The position numbers were made by a program, and so were the translations under genes. This document shows, in pieces, positions 17,530 to 28,712 of a stretch of 64,000 nucleotides of DNA (the stretch's first letter is position 1; every line of letters begins with the position of its first letter). The notes beneath the pieces were generated by a model, which saw only the letters and a program-made list of their open reading frames with translations, was not told the origin of the DNA and searched no databases. Source of the DNA: DATFNV01 sp963827935 (GTDB lineage Bacteria > Planctomycetota > Planctomycetia > Gemmatales > Gemmataceae); contig CAWHCN010000017.1 in assembly GCA_963827935.1 (NCBI GenBank), positions 930,001 through 994,000 on the forward strand, in the 5' to 3' direction.

Positions 17530-18681
17530 TCAGGCTGCCAGCGGCCGGGACGCTTGCCCCGACAGCACCTCCAGGATGAAGCCCGCCGCTCTGTTGCAGG
17601 ACCCCGGTTCGGCCACGCGATCCTTCAGCGCGGCCAACTCCGCGCAAACCATCCGATACGCCGCCTCATCGTTCAGCCAGTGCAGCACCCGGCCGGCCAC
17701 GGCCTCCGATTCGTCTCGATGGCTGAGGAACTCCGGAAACAACTCGCGCTGGGCGAGCAAGTTCACCAGGCTGATGTACGGGCAGGTGCGCAGCACCGAC
17801 TGTGCCCAGAGATGTGGCAGTGGTACGCGGTAGACAACCACGGACGGCGTGCCGCGATAGAGCAGTTCCAGACTGACTGATCCCGAAACGGCCACGGTCG
17901 CCTTCGCCAGGTGGATGATCTCCGCCGTCCGATCGACATGGACGGCGATGGGCAAATCCATCCCTCGAAGTCGGTCTTCAACATACTGCCGGTGCTCGTC
18001 CTTGAAGCAGGCGACCAGGAAGCGCGTGTCGGGCCGAGCCGCATGAATCCGGTGGGCGGCGCCGAGCAGGGTGGGCAGGTTCTCCTGCAACTCACTGTTG
18101 CGCGAACCCGGCAGCAGCCCGACGATCGTGCCGGATCGCTCCTGTTCCGCCTCCACAAAGGCGGCATTGAGCTGTTGCTGGTGTAGCTCGTCGAAATACG
18201 GGTGACCAACATAATGGGCGGTCACGCCGCGGGCTTGATACCACGGCTTCTCGAAGGGCAGGGTACAAAGGACGTGATCGACGAAGCGGCGCATCTTGGC
18301 AACGCGCCAGCCGGCCCAGGCCCAGAGCTGCGGCGGGACAAAGTAGAAGACCGGAATGCCGCGGGCCTTGGCTCGACGGGCCAGCCACCAATGAAAGCCA
18401 GGAAAGTCGATCAGGATGACAGCGTCCGGCCGCCGCGCCTCGAAATACTCATCCGCCTGGCGCAGGAGCCGGGCCAGGGCCGCCACATGAGCGAAGACCC
18501 GGACAAATCCGACCATGGCATGGCGGCAGAGGGGATAGAGGAGCCGGCAGCCGTCGGCTTCCATGCGCTCGCCGCCGAAGCCGACACATTCGATGTCCGG
18601 CCGCGCTTGTTGCAAGGCCCGCGCCAGGTTCGACCCGTGCAAATCGCCGCTCGGCTCGCCGGCGGAAAGGAAAATGCGCAT
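17530..18681 (-). CDS. lpxB: Lipid-A-disaccharide synthase
   Basis: The 383 residues match LpxB (GT19) end to end: MRIFLSAGEPSGDLHGSNLA, the conserved FVPPQLWAWAGWRVAKM, VGHPYFDE, GLLPGSRNSELQ and the C-terminal SGSVSLELLYRGTPSVVVYR with PYISLVNLLA. It condenses UDP-2,3-diacylglucosamine with 2,3-diacylglucosamine 1-phosphate to make the lipid A disaccharide at the inner membrane. Its presence indicates a lipid-A-containing outer membrane. The start at 18681 has a GGGAGG upstream. No other lpx gene is adjacent. Confidence 0.96.
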   Translation of the reverse strand: MRIFLSAGEPSGDLHGSNLARALQQARPDIECVGFGGERMEADGCRLLYPLCRHAMVGFVRVFAHVAALARLLRQADEYFEARRPDAVILIDFPGFHWWLARRAKARGIPVFYFVPPQLWAWAGWRVAKMRRFVDHVLCTLPFEKPWYQARGVTAHYVGHPYFDELHQQQLNAAFVEAEQERSGTIVGLLPGSRNSELQENLPTLLGAAHRIHAARPDTRFLVACFKDEHRQYVEDRLRGMDLPIAVHVDRTAEIIHLAKATVAVSGSVSLELLYRGTPSVVVYRVPLPHLWAQSVLRTCPYISLVNLLAQRELFPEFLSHRDESEAVAGRVLHWLNDEAAYRMVCAELAALKDRVAEPGSCNRAAGFILEVLSGQASRPLAA

Positions 18682-18774
18682 GGCGTCCTGCCTCCCAAGA
18701 TGGTGCCTTCCGTGGCCGGGCAGAGTATGCAGGAACGGACGATGTGAGGCAAGTCCCGTTTCGCGCGCACCTGA

Positions 18775-19146
18775 CTACTTGTGCGTCCCGTTGGTCTCGG
18801 GCAGGATCGGGTTGCCCGGCAAGGTGGTCGCTTCTTCGACCTTGCGGTAGCCCAGCGCGTGCAGCACTTCCAGGACCTCGCTCCAGGTCGGAAACGGCCG
18901 GCGATTGGCGCACTTGTAGGCGTCCATCGCCTTCATGAAGGTGATCTCCTCGTCGTCGTAATCGCGCTCGCACGTGGTGGGATCAACCTGGCGGCGGCGC
19001 TCGCCGACCTGGCGCCGATCCTCGCCGCTACGGCGCTCGACCGCCACCGGGATGTTGCGGGTGCGCCGCTCGTTCTGGGCACGCCGATCCTTGCCCCGGC
19101 GATCGGTCACGACGAAGTCCGAGTCTGGCGTTTCATCGCTGCTCAT
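18775..19146 (-). CDS. Small conserved basic protein of unknown function
   Basis: A 123-residue protein with AAGGTGAG upstream of ATG 19146. The first half is extremely basic with repeated RR motifs (DRRGKDRRAQNERR, VERRSGEDRRQVGERRR). The second half has a compact motif, EITFMKAMDAYKCANRRPFP followed by TWSEVLEVLHALGYRKV, that I recall from other planctomycetes. The basic tail suggests nucleic-acid or membrane contact, but no function is known. It lies upstream of lpxB on the same strand, about 90 bases apart. Confidence 0.65.
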   Translation of the reverse strand: MSSDETPDSDFVVTDRRGKDRRAQNERRTRNIPVAVERRSGEDRRQVGERRRQVDPTTCERDYDDEEITFMKAMDAYKCANRRPFPTWSEVLEVLHALGYRKVEEATTLPGNPILPETNGTHK

Positions 19147-19587
19147 GGTGTCTCACCTTGTAGATCAAGCAGGGGGGGGAGCAGGGCGGCGATGACCTGA
19201 CAACACCGCAGACGCGAGTCAGTGTCGTAGGGCTGTCACCGCGAGCGACGATCCGTCTGCCTGAGTATATCGCATTCCCGGCGACCCGCAAGCGGCACGC
19301 CGGGCAATCTCCCCGTTTCATTATCGAAGCACCTGGGGCAGATTTGCTCCCGATGCGCATTTTTCTCGCTGGGCATAGTTTTGATTCCCATGATCCTTTC
19401 CCCACCCGCGCTCGTACTCCCGTACAGTGACAGACTCCTCCCCTCGCCCCGGTACTCCGGGGAGAGGGGTCGGGGGTGAGGGGTTTTTGCGTGGTAAGTC
19501 AGCCCCCTCACCCCAACCCCTCTCCCCGAGTACGGGGAGAGGGGCCTCCGGAATAGACCCCAACCCCTGTTTCGTCGGAGTTTCCGC
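19147..19587. other. Intergenic region with a repeat element
   Basis: The region separates divergent genes. Apart from the palindromic element at 19437-19544 I see no gene or regulatory motif. Confidence 0.5.
19437..19544. repeat. Palindromic GC-rich repeat element (family A)
   Basis: Two arms, 19437-19483 and 19504-19544, are near-complementary (CCCCTCACCCC...AACCCCTCTCCCCG on the right arm), and each arm contains its own smaller hairpin around GTACTC. A sister copy is inside the UnbV-type gene at 23829-23944, and a shorter relative lies at 55704-55757. Confidence 0.85.
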
Positions 19588-20592
19588 ATGACATCCGACG
19601 TGCGCTATTACGCCGCCGCTTGCCAGACCGACCTGGCCAACCCGCAGGACCGCGACGGCATCCCCCGCCAGGTCAGCCACATGCTGGCCATGATCGACCG
19701 CGCCGTGGTCGGCTATGCCCCGTTCGCGCCGGTCCGTCTGCTGGTCTTTCCCGAGTTTGGCCACGCCGCCCCCATCTATCCGACCGTCGCCGAACTGCTC
19801 GATCGGCTCGCCGCGCCGATTCCCAATGAGCACACCGACCGCTACTGCCTGAAGGCCCGCGAGCACGGCGTCTACATCCAGACGGCGACGTTTCTCGAAA
19901 CCGATGCGTTGTACCCCGGCCACATTTTTAACACGACCTGCCTCATCGGCCCCGACGGATTGCTGGCGAAATACCGCAAGACTCATCCGTGGATTCCCTG
20001 GGAGGTCCACGCCAGTCCGCACGACATCCCGGGTTACGCCGAGGACATGTTTCCTGTGGTGGAAACGGAAATCGGCCGGCTAGGCGTGGCCATCTGCTAC
20101 GACTGGCTCTTTCCCGAAGCGATCCGCCAGCTCGCGCTGAAGGGGGCGGAGGTGCTGCTGCGCGTGTCGGCCTACATGGACCCGTGGGGCGCGACGCCGC
20201 CGATGGACTGGTGGACCGTCGTTAACCGCTGCCGGGCGCTGGAGAATATCGCCTATGTGGTGGCGGCCAACCAGGGCGCCAGCCTGGAGCACTATCCACC
20301 CTTCAGCTGGCCGGGCGGCAGCATGCTGGTCGATTTCGACGGCCGCCTCCTCGCCCAGGCCGACCCGGGGCCCGGCGAGAAAATTGTGGTCGGGCCAATT
20401 GACCTGCCCGCCCTCCGAGCCGAGCGCGAGCGCCGACGCGGACACCACATGCTGGGCCACCTGCGCATGGAGGCGTACCAGGAGTACCGCCGCGCCATCT
20501 ATCCCGGCAACCTCGGGGCAGGGCAGGGGGGGCTGACGATCGAAGGCAACAACGCGGCCATCGCCGAGGGCAAACGGCGGCTGGCCCGATGA
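19588..20592 (+). CDS. Nitrilase-superfamily carbon-nitrogen hydrolase
   Basis: The catalytic triad is visible: Glu in LLVFPEFGHAAP, Lys in KYRKTHPW and Cys in GVAICYDWLFPEAIRQL. The 334-residue length and the later GGSMLVDFDGRLLAQADPG are typical of the superfamily. Members hydrolyse amides or nitriles, or transfer acyl groups. The substrate cannot be read from the sequence, though ENIAYVVAANQG is usual for amidase branches. It is a stand-alone cytosolic enzyme with CGGAG before the ATG. Confidence 0.88.
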   Translation: MTSDVRYYAAACQTDLANPQDRDGIPRQVSHMLAMIDRAVVGYAPFAPVRLLVFPEFGHAAPIYPTVAELLDRLAAPIPNEHTDRYCLKAREHGVYIQTATFLETDALYPGHIFNTTCLIGPDGLLAKYRKTHPWIPWEVHASPHDIPGYAEDMFPVVETEIGRLGVAICYDWLFPEAIRQLALKGAEVLLRVSAYMDPWGATPPMDWWTVVNRCRALENIAYVVAANQGASLEHYPPFSWPGGSMLVDFDGRLLAQADPGPGEKIVVGPIDLPALRAERERRRGHHMLGHLRMEAYQEYRRAIYPGNLGAGQGGLTIEGNNAAIAEGKRRLAR

Positions 20593-20652
20593 GCGGATTA
20601 TAAGGATCGCATCTTTCCGTCATATCCGTCTTTCCGCGAGTGAGGAACGATC

Positions 20653-23600
20653 ATGGCTACCGCGAATGGTTCCGCGGGCAAGGGCCGATGGCTGCTGGGC
20701 GTCGGCGTGCTGCTGCTCCTAGGAGTCGGTGCCTACCTGGGCTGGCTGTGGTGGCACAGGCCGCCAGAGAAACCGGCGGTGGACATGGCGAAGGTGCTGG
20801 AACTGAACCAGCGCGGTGCGGTCCTGATGGATCAGTACAGGTTTCGTGAAGCGCACCCTGTGTTTGAGGAGGTCGCCCAAATGGCGCCCGACTGGATCCC
20901 CGGAAAGATCAATCTGGGCATCGTCCTCATCGTCCGGGGAAACAATCCAGAGGGCGGCAAGGAAGAACGGAAAAAGGAGGAGGACCGGGTTCTAGGCCTG
21001 TTCAACGAGGTACTCGCCGTGGAGCCGGAGAACCCCTACGCGAACTTCAACATCGGCTATGTAATGCTGGAGTGGAAGAGTGACCTGGAGAAGGCCGAGT
21101 CCTATTTCGAGAAGGTCGTGAAGCAGGACCCGAATGACGCGTTCGCGTGGTACTGGCTAGGGCGATGCCAGGAGGAGAAGCCGGAAGCGGCCCTCGCGTC
21201 CTTCCGCCGCGCCATAGCACTCGATCCGTATCACTCGGCCGCCCTCTACGGACTCCAGTCAGCTTTGCGGTCGCTCGGTCGCGACGCGGATGCAACCGAG
21301 GCGCTGAAGCAGTGGGAACAGTTCGCGCAAGCACCCCCTCGAACTGGGGGACTCACTGACGTCGACGGATACGGGGAAGTACCACGAGCGCGGCCGCTAC
21401 GCCCAGGTGATCGGATGGATCCCGCCGACCACGCCCCCAGTCGCCGGGCCACTTCCCCTGTTCGAGCGTGCCGCTGGTTTCAAGGTGGAACTGGCGGAGG
21501 GCGTGCGCTGGGCCCGGGCGGCCGACTTCGGATCAGGGCCGGTAGCCGACTTGCGCCGCCGCATCCGTGAGCGCTTCGGTGCCGTTGTCGTCTGCCTGGA
21601 TTATGACGGCGACGGGCATCCGGACTTACTCCTGCTTGGCGCCGTGGTCGAGAAGGGGCAGGTCCGCGACCTGCTGCTCCATAACGAGGGCGGCGGCCGG
21701 TTCCGGGATGTTACCGCGGAGGCCGGCCTGGGCACGCCGCGGGCGAGTCTCGGCTGCTGCGTCGCCGACTTCAATAACGACCGGCGCCCGGACATCCTCA
21801 TCACCGGGGCCGGCGAGCAACATCTCTTCCGCAATACCGGCAAGGGCTTCGTGGACGTCAGCGCTGCGGCCGGGCTGGACAAGGTGAGGACCGTCTGCCT
21901 GGGCGCGACGATGGTCGATCTCGACATCGATGGTGACCTCGATCTCGTACTATCGCAGTTCGCCGGGTCGGCGGAGAACGCTCTGGCCGCGCTCGACGGC
22001 AAGACCGAAGGAAGCGGCGGGGGGCTGGTCGTCTTCTGGAACGTCGGCGAGGCCCAGCCGGCCAACAAGGGAGTCGATCCGCCGCCGCTGCCCACCGCCT
22101 TCCGCCGCGCCGACGGTCCCCCCGGCCTTCTCGCACCCGCCGGGCCTATCATCGGTACGCCGATCTCCGATGTCGATAACGACCACGATATCGACCTGAT
22201 TGTACTCGGGGACGGCATTATTCCTTCCCTGGCGCTGAACGACCGCATCGGCCGCTTTCATCGGGCCGACTGGCCCGAGACGCTCGTCCCGCGAGTCCGC
22301 TGGAACGGCGCGCTGGTGCTCGACGTGAACCACGACGACCGCAGCGACCTGCTCTTCGTGGGCCCCGATCGGGCGCCCGTGCTGCTGGTGGCCCAGCCGC
22401 GCAACGGCAGTGAAGACCCGGCGACATGGTTCCACCGCCTTGAAACCAATGCGCCGCCGCTGTTGCAGGCCCAGGCGATCGATATCGACCTGGACGGTTG
22501 GACGGATGTTGTCGGGCTGTCCCCCGCGCAAGCCGGTGCTATTGCATCACGACGGTAAGAGGCTGGTGACCACGCTTGAAGGACTCGGTGCCGACTCGGA
22601 TTGGCCCAAGGACCTAATCGGTCTGCTGACAGCCGATCTCGATTGTGATGGAAATCCCGACGTGCTGCTGTGGTCTGAGCAGGAAGGCTTGCAACTGCGC
22701 CGGAACCGTGGCAACGGCAACCACAGCCTCAAGATCGCGGTCTCCGGCCACCGGCGCCTCTCGAAACCGGGTAGTATCGAGCGCACCAACGCCGACGGCA
22801 TCGGCACGCGCATCGTCGTGCAGGCCCCGAACCACTGGGCCGGCACCGAGTACGCCACGCTCGCCGCTGGCCTCGGGCAGTCGGCTCAGCCGGTGCTCTT
22901 CGGCCTCGGTAAGCACACCGAAGCGGAACTCATACGCCTCTACTGGCCCGACGGCTGCCAGCAGGCCGAGTTCGATCAAGCGGCTGAGCACTGCGGCGTG
23001 GTCCGCATCGAGGAGACCAACCGCAAGGACACTTCCTGCCCCATCCTCTTCACCTGGAACGGCGAACGCTTCACCTTCGTCACCGATTTCCTCGGCGCCG
23101 GCAGCATTGGCGAGTGCGAGCCGGACGGCGGCCATCGCTCGCCGCGGCCGGAAGAATCGGTCAAGATCGAGGCCAACCAGTTGGCACCACTGGATGGCCA
23201 CTATGTCCTCAAGATCGCGGAGCCGATGAGCGAGATCACCTATCTGGATCGGCTGCAACTGGTGGTGTTGGATCATCCGGCGGGTGTCCGCGTTTATCCC
23301 GACGAGCGCTTCGAGGCCGGCGGCCCCGCGCCGACCCAGGACCTGCTCGCCTTCCGCGACGCACTGTTTCCCGTCAAGGCGACCGATCACCGCGGACACG
23401 ATGTGACGGCGAAGCTCGCCAAATGGGATCGCGACACGGTGGACGATTTCGCCCGCCGTTCCTGGATCGGCTTCGCCGAGGAGCACGCCGTCACGCTGGA
23501 CTTCGGCAATCGGCTGGCGAAATTCGGGCCGAAGGATCGACTTATTCTCTGCCTGGCCGGCTGGACCGATTATCCCTATCCGGAGTCGATCTGGGCGGCC

Positions 23601-24413
23601 CACCAGGCGGGCATCGAGATGCTGCCGCCGGTGCTGGAGCGACAGGCCGCCGACGGCCAATGGGAGAAGATCGCCGACGCCGGCTTCCCCGCCGGCCTGC
23701 CGCGCATGATGACTCTGGAAGTCACAGGGAAGCTGAGCGGACCGCGGTGCGTGCTGCGGCTGCGGACCAACCTGCACGTTTTCTGGGATCAGCTCTTTGT
23801 GGCGCCGCTCCTGGAAACGGTCCATGCGTCTCCCCTCGCCCCGGTACTCCGGGGAGAGGGGTCGGGGGTGAGGGGTTCTGGTCCGGGGAGATTCAGCCCC
23901 CTCACCCCCAACCCCTCTCCCCCGAGTACGGGGGAGAGGGGAGAATCTGTGGCGCGGGGCACGATCCTGGAGGTGAAGGATGCCGCCCTCTCAGCGCGGG
24001 GTCTTCTGAAGGAATATTCCCCCGACGGCCGGGAGCCGACGGTCTACGACTACGATCGTCTCGATGCGTTCCCGGTGGCACGCCTGTCGGGCCGGATCAC
24101 CCGCTACGGCGATGTGACCGAGTTGCTGCGCGCCGCCGATGATAGCTTCGTCATTTTCGGCCCCGGCGACGAATTGAGCGTGCGTTTTGATGCCGGTCGC
24201 CTGCCGCCGCTGCCGGAAGGTTGGCAGCGCAGCTTTGTGTTGCGGACGTGGGGCTACTGCAAGGATGCGTCGCCATTCACGGCACACGGCGATACCGTCG
24301 GCCCGCTGCCGTTTCGGGCGATGAGCAACTATCCTTACCGGACCGACGAAAAACACCCCGATGCGGAGTACGATCGCCGGTGGAACACGCGGCAGGTGGG
24401 GCCGAGGCGCTGA
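20653..24413 (+). CDS. Membrane-anchored TPR / FG-GAP / UnbV (CRTAC1-like) protein, two frameshifts
   Basis: The start at 20653 (GAGGAA upstream) gives an N-terminal transmembrane helix (WLLGVGVLLLLGVGAYLGWL), then TPR repeats to residue ~230 (NPYANFNIGYVMLE, DPNDAFAWYWLGRCQ). An extra C in C5 at 21334-21338 shifts the frame. The next part holds FG-GAP/VCBS calcium-type loops (LDYDGDGHPDLLLLG, DFNNDRRPDILI, DLDIDGDLDLVL). A second extra C at 22521-22525 shifts again into the UnbV part (SIERTNADGIGTRIVV, LIRLYWPDG). Corrected, it is one protein of ~1250 residues. A palindromic element is inserted in frame near the C-terminus. Such proteins are extracytoplasmic; their role is unknown. Confidence 0.85.
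23829..23944. repeat. Palindromic element of family A inserted in frame in a gene
   Basis: Arms 23829-23875 and 23898-23944 are near-perfect complements. The coding strand reads SPLAPVLRGEGSGVRG, a spacer, then PLTPNPSPPSTGERGE, interrupting an otherwise folded C-terminal domain without a stop or frame change. It is the same element as at 19437-19544. Confidence 0.9.
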
Positions 24414-24417
24414 GCCA

Positions 24418-24482
24418 GCGAGCCTCCCGCGTCAGCGGGGGGAGTTTGGCGTAAACTCCCCCCGCTGACGCGGGAGGCTCGC
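24418..24482. terminator. Perfect 30-bp hairpin after the UnbV-type gene
   Basis: Arms 24418-24447 and 24453-24482 are exact complements around a 5-base loop (GGCGT). It starts five bases after the stop at 24413 and lies between convergent genes. It may terminate both, but its length and lack of a T tract suggest a mobile palindromic element. Confidence 0.8.
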
Positions 24483-24504
24483 TCGCCACTCGCGTTCTGG
24501 TGTA

Positions 24505-25045
24505 TCACTCCTTCTTCTTCCGCTTCAGGTCGAACGTCGCCTTTTCGCTGGCCTTGCCATCCTTGTAGAAGGTCCAGGTGGCCTTGATGTGATCGTCGCC
24601 CAGGAACTCGAGCGTCATGTCGTGCATGTGTGGGTCCTTGTCGGACTTCAGGTTGCCCGCGCCGGTGAACTTGAAGGCCAGCTCCTTAGACTCCTTGTTC
24701 TTCTCGGCCTTCATGCGCGGCTGGTTGCCGAGCATGCAGTAATGCGTGAGCAGCAGGTCGTCGCCGTCCTGGGTGTACAGGGTGACCATTCTCGTGGTCG
24801 CCGGCCGGGTCGATGGTTTCCATCACCGCGGTGCCGCCGCTGGTGACTTTGTAGACCACGGTCGCAGGGATTTCATGCTCGCCGTGCATGCCCTTGCCGG
24901 TCCAGGTGCCGGCCAGTTTCTTGAGCTGATCCAGCTGGGGCGTCTTGCTCTTCTCCTTGTCCTCGGCGCGGACGCTCAGCGTCAGTCCGACGAGGACGAT
25001 GGCCATCGCCACCAGGCCCAGGTTTGCGATTCTCGTCATGCCCAT
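24505..25045 (-). CDS. Secreted lipocalin-like conserved protein (one-base frameshift)
   Basis: ATG 25045 has GGGAGAA eight bases upstream and begins a signal peptide (residues 1-27, ending SVRAED). The mature part reads LKKLAGTWTGKGMHGEHEIP, VVYKVTSGGTAVMETIDP, then continues in another frame with MVTLYTQDGDDLLLTHYCML and a Lys-rich C-terminus. Deleting one A near 24788-24790 joins the two frames. The GTW start and alternating strands suggest a small beta-barrel like DUF1579-type proteins. Such proteins are common in planctomycetes and have no known function. Confidence 0.75.
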
Positions 25046-25133
25046 TCTCCCTTCAATACGTGATCGGTTTCGAGGCGATCGGTTGTCAGGTTAGCGATTC
25101 ACCGTGAGCATTCCATGAAGGCCCAGGAGTCCG

Positions 25134-25979
25134 TCACTCGATTTTCTCGACCTTCCCGCCTCCGAAAATGAGGCCGGCGCGGACCGTCGGTTCGGGGTCC
25201 TTCCCGTCTGCCTTCTTGTACCTCAGGACTGCCCCGCCGGCGATTTCCCGAAACCTCAGCGTTCCGCCGTAGGTCAGGGTCACCACCACGCGGGCCCCGC
25301 CAACCAGGTCGCCGCGGAAATTGACGTCCTTGGCCGTGATCGTCACCCGGGCGCTGCCGTCGATCTTCGACCCCTCGCGGCCCAGGTCGCGGGCGCTCGG
25401 TTCGGCGAACAGGACGCTGCCGCCCGGGGCATTGACCTCCAGAACGGCGGCCCCCTCGACCGCTCCGTTGAAGCGGACCGATCCTTCCGGCGCGTTCAGC
25501 TTCACCGTCGCCTGGTTGTTGATCTTGCCGGTGAAGATGATCTCCTTCGCTTCGAGTGCCGAGGCATCCAGGGTCGCCGCTCCCTCCACGAGGGGCACCT
25601 TCAACGTCTTGATCTTGCCGGTCAATTTGATGACCGCGTCGCCTTTGAGCACCTCGATTTCGTAGTCGCCGTCGGGGCGATCCAGCTTGCGCTCGTTGCC
25701 CGCTAGCACCTCCACGGGCAGCGGTGCCGGGTCGGGCCTCTTCACCACCGCGGGGGGCTTCGCCGGCTCGGTGGCGCGCTGCGTCGCTCGGGGCGGTTCC
25801 TTGGCGGTGATTTGGGACCGGGCTTCCGCCAGCGTGCCACTAGCCCGAGTCGGCTCGGTCTGTGGCGGGGCGGGGCGTGCGGACGGCGGGGGATCGGCGG
25901 GACGCAGGAGGAGCAGCAAGCCCGCGGCGATCCCCAGGGCCGCCACCAGGCAGCCGGCCAGCAGCCATTTCGGATCCAT
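25134..25979 (-). CDS. Single-pass membrane protein with a predicted beta-solenoid
   Basis: Residues 5-27 form a transmembrane anchor (LLAGCLVAALGIAAGLLLLL). A Pro/Ala-rich linker leads to ~190 residues of short repeating strands, about 20 residues each: GDAVIKLTGKIKTLKV, GAATLDASALEAKEIIF, NNQATVKLNAPEGSVRF, GAAVLEVNAPGGSVLF, GSARVTITAKDVNF, GARVVVTLTYGGTLRF. The periodicity resembles bactofilin-like or right-handed beta-helix proteins. It is divergent from the VIT-vWA genes. Function is unknown. Confidence 0.65.
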   Translation of the reverse strand: MDPKWLLAGCLVAALGIAAGLLLLLRPADPPPSARPAPPQTEPTRASGTLAEARSQITAKEPPRATQRATEPAKPPAVVKRPDPAPLPVEVLAGNERKLDRPDGDYEIEVLKGDAVIKLTGKIKTLKVPLVEGAATLDASALEAKEIIFTGKINNQATVKLNAPEGSVRFNGAVEGAAVLEVNAPGGSVLFAEPSARDLGREGSKIDGSARVTITAKDVNFRGDLVGGARVVVTLTYGGTLRFREIAGGAVLRYKKADGKDPEPTVRAGLIFGGGKVEKIE

Positions 25980-26139
25980 TTCGTTACCCGCCTGTTACAC
26001 AGGATTTCAACCGTTTCTGGTATTCTCGTCGTCAATGAGAATACAGCGTGGGCCCGAGGCGAAGGGTCACGCCTAACCAGCAACATACTCAGGTGGACGA
26101 GTGCTGCCAGACCCGATCTGGTCCGAAGGAGGAAACCCC

Positions 26140-28597
26140 ATGCGACGTAGTTTGCCTGTCCTGGCCGTTTTGGCCGCGCTGCTGGCCGTCAGCGGCCTGG
26201 CGCGGCGCTCACGGCCTGTTGATCCCCGCGGAAAAGACCGTGCCGCCCCTGGCCATGCTCAACCACAAGGTAAGCATCAGCATCGAAGACCAGGTCGCTC
26301 TGACGAAGGTCGAGCAAACCTTCCGCAACCACACCGACCGCAACCTCGAAGCCACCTACGTCTTTCCGGTGCCCAAGGGGGCCTCGGTCGACAAGTTCAG
26401 CATGGTGATGGCCGTCAACGGCAAGGAGGTCAAGGGCGAGCTGGTCGAGGCCGACCGGGCCCGGAAGATTTACACCAGCATCGTCCGCCGCACCCAGGAC
26501 CCCGGCCTGCTCGAATACATCGGCAGCGACCTGTTGCAGATGAAGGTCTTCCCAATTGCACCGCACAGCGATCAGAAAGTTTCCATCAGCTACTCCTCGA
26601 TCAGCGGCCGGACCGGCGACTTGGTGGAGTATGTCTATCCCCTCAAGACCGACGGAAAGGCGACGGCCACGCTGGAGGCGTTCAGCATCGAGGCGACGAT
26701 CAAGTCGCAACACGCGGTCCAGAACGTCTACAGCCCGACGCACGCCATTTCCCTGAAAAGGCAGAACGACAAGCAGGTGACCGTCGTCTTCGAGCGCAAC
26801 CAGGGGCTGCTCGACAAGGACTTCCAGCTCTTCTACCAGCTCGGCGACAAGGACGTGGGCTTGACGGCCCTCACGCACCGGCCGATCAGCGCCGAGCCGG
26901 GCTACTTCATGGTGATGATGACGCCCAAGGTGGAGCTGAAGAGCGATTTCCACGTGCCACGCGACATGGTGCTGGTGCTGGACACCTCGGGCAGCATGCG
27001 CGAGAACGGCAAGCTGGACCAAGCGAAAAAGGCCCTGAAGTATTGCCTGAACAGCCTGGAGAAGAGCGACCGCTTTGCAGTCATCAACTTCGCCAGCACC
27101 GTTAACCGCTACCGCGACGGCCTGCTCGACGCCAACTCGGAGCAAGTGGCCCAGGGGCGCAAGTGGGTCGATCAGCTCGAAGCCACCGGCGGCACCGCCA
27201 TCAACGACGCCCTGGCGGCGGCTCTGGACCTGCGCTCGAAGGAGGAAGGACGCACCTTCACGGTCGTCTTCTTCACCGACGGCCTGCCTACCGTCGGCGA
27301 GACGAACGTCGACAAAATCCTCAAGAACACCTTCGCCCGCAATACGACCAGCACGCGCATCTTCACCTTTGGCGTGGGCGACGACGTCAATGCCTCGTTC
27401 CTGGACCAGCTGGCCGAGGGGACGCGGGCGGTCAGTACCTACGTGCGGCCCAAGGAGGACATCGAGGTCAAGGTCAGCGCGCTCTACAGCAAGATCAGCC
27501 ATCCGGTGCTGGCCAACCTGAAACTGGCGCCAACCAACGACATCACGCTCAGCGAGGTCTATCCGGCCCAGCTGCCCGACCTGTTCCACGGGCAGCAACT
27601 CATCGTCTTCGGCCGCTACGCCGGTAAGGGGGCCTCGGCCCTGAAGCTCACCGGCACGGTCGGCAAGGAAACGAAGGAGTTCGCCTACGATTTCACCTTC
27701 CCGGACAAGACGAACGACGAGCACGGCTTCGTCGAGGAAATCTGGGCCCGGCGGAAGGTCGGCTTCCTGCTCGATCAAATCCGGGCCAACGGCGAGAAGA
27801 AGGAGTTGGTCAGCGAGGTGGTGGCGCTAGCCAAGCGGTACGGGATCACCACCCCGTACACCAGCTGGCTGATCGTGCCGGATGGGGCCGCCCCGGTCGT
27901 GACGCACGGCAGGAAGCCGCTGCCGGGCGTACCGTCCACAAGTCCGTCCAGCGGGTCCGGCGGGTTCAACGGCGGGTCGTCGGGAGTGACGGCGGCCGGG
28001 CTCGAATCGAAGGATGGCAAGGAGAAGCCCAAGTCGGTGGCCGAATATGCCCAGAGCGTCAATGGAGCGCCGGGCGGACAGACGGCTGGCCGCTTCTCCT
28101 TCGAGGGCGGCAAGTATCGGGACGTGGGCAAGGGAGCTGACAAGGACGATCCGCGAATGAAGCTCCTCGAAGCCGCCGGCGACAAGCTCCAGGCCTACGA
28201 CGATGCCCGCAAGGCCCTGGCCCGCCGCGACCGCGAAGCCGTGCAATCCGGCAAGCTCGGTGTCGATCTGGCGGAGCACATGAACAACCTGCGAAACCAG
28301 TCGCAGGTCGAGTTCACCGCCCTGCGCCAGGTGTATGGCCGCAATTGCCTCGAAGTCGGCGGCGTCTGGATCGACGAGGCGTTCACGCCGAAGACGGAGT
28401 ACATCACCGTCAAGGCACAGAGCGACGCCTACTTCCGCATCCTGGAGCTGCAACCGAAGGTCAAGGAAGTGTTCCGCCTCGGCAATTACCTGGTCTGGCT
28501 GACGCCCAGCGGCAAGGCGCTGATCGTCGACGGCGGCCAGGGGAAGGAAAAGTTGAGCGACGACGACATTAAGGCGATGTTCGTCGCGAAGAAGTGA
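26140..28597 (+). CDS. VIT and vWA domain protein, first tandem copy (frameshift after signal peptide)
   Basis: ATG 26140 with AAGGAGG upstream starts a signal peptide (RRSLPVLAVLAALLAVSGLAR). One extra base near 26201-26208 then breaks the frame, which resumes at AHGLLIPAEKTVPPLAM exactly as in the second copy. Residues ~40-170 are the VIT domain (KVEQTFRNHT, EATYVFPVPKGASVDKF). A vWA domain follows with the MIDAS triad start DTSGSMRENG and a FFTDGLPTVGETN strand. The C-terminal ~150 residues hold a Gly/Ser-rich linker and a helical region. VIT-vWA proteins resemble inter-alpha-trypsin inhibitor heavy chains and are secreted or surface proteins; the ligand is unknown. Confidence 0.88.
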
Positions 28598-28712
28598 CGG
28601 TGCCGCCGCTTGCGGCTTCGCATCAGTGCGAAGCCGCAAGCGGCAATCCGTCGCGCCCGCCACTCGTCTACATACTGAGATGACCCCGGACACGACAGGA
28701 AAAGGAAAACCC

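Noticed and set aside
26101..27105. 334-residue ORF in the first vWA gene
   Set aside because: Only its first ~22 residues (the signal peptide) are natural; after the frameshift it reads the wrong frame of the VIT domain.
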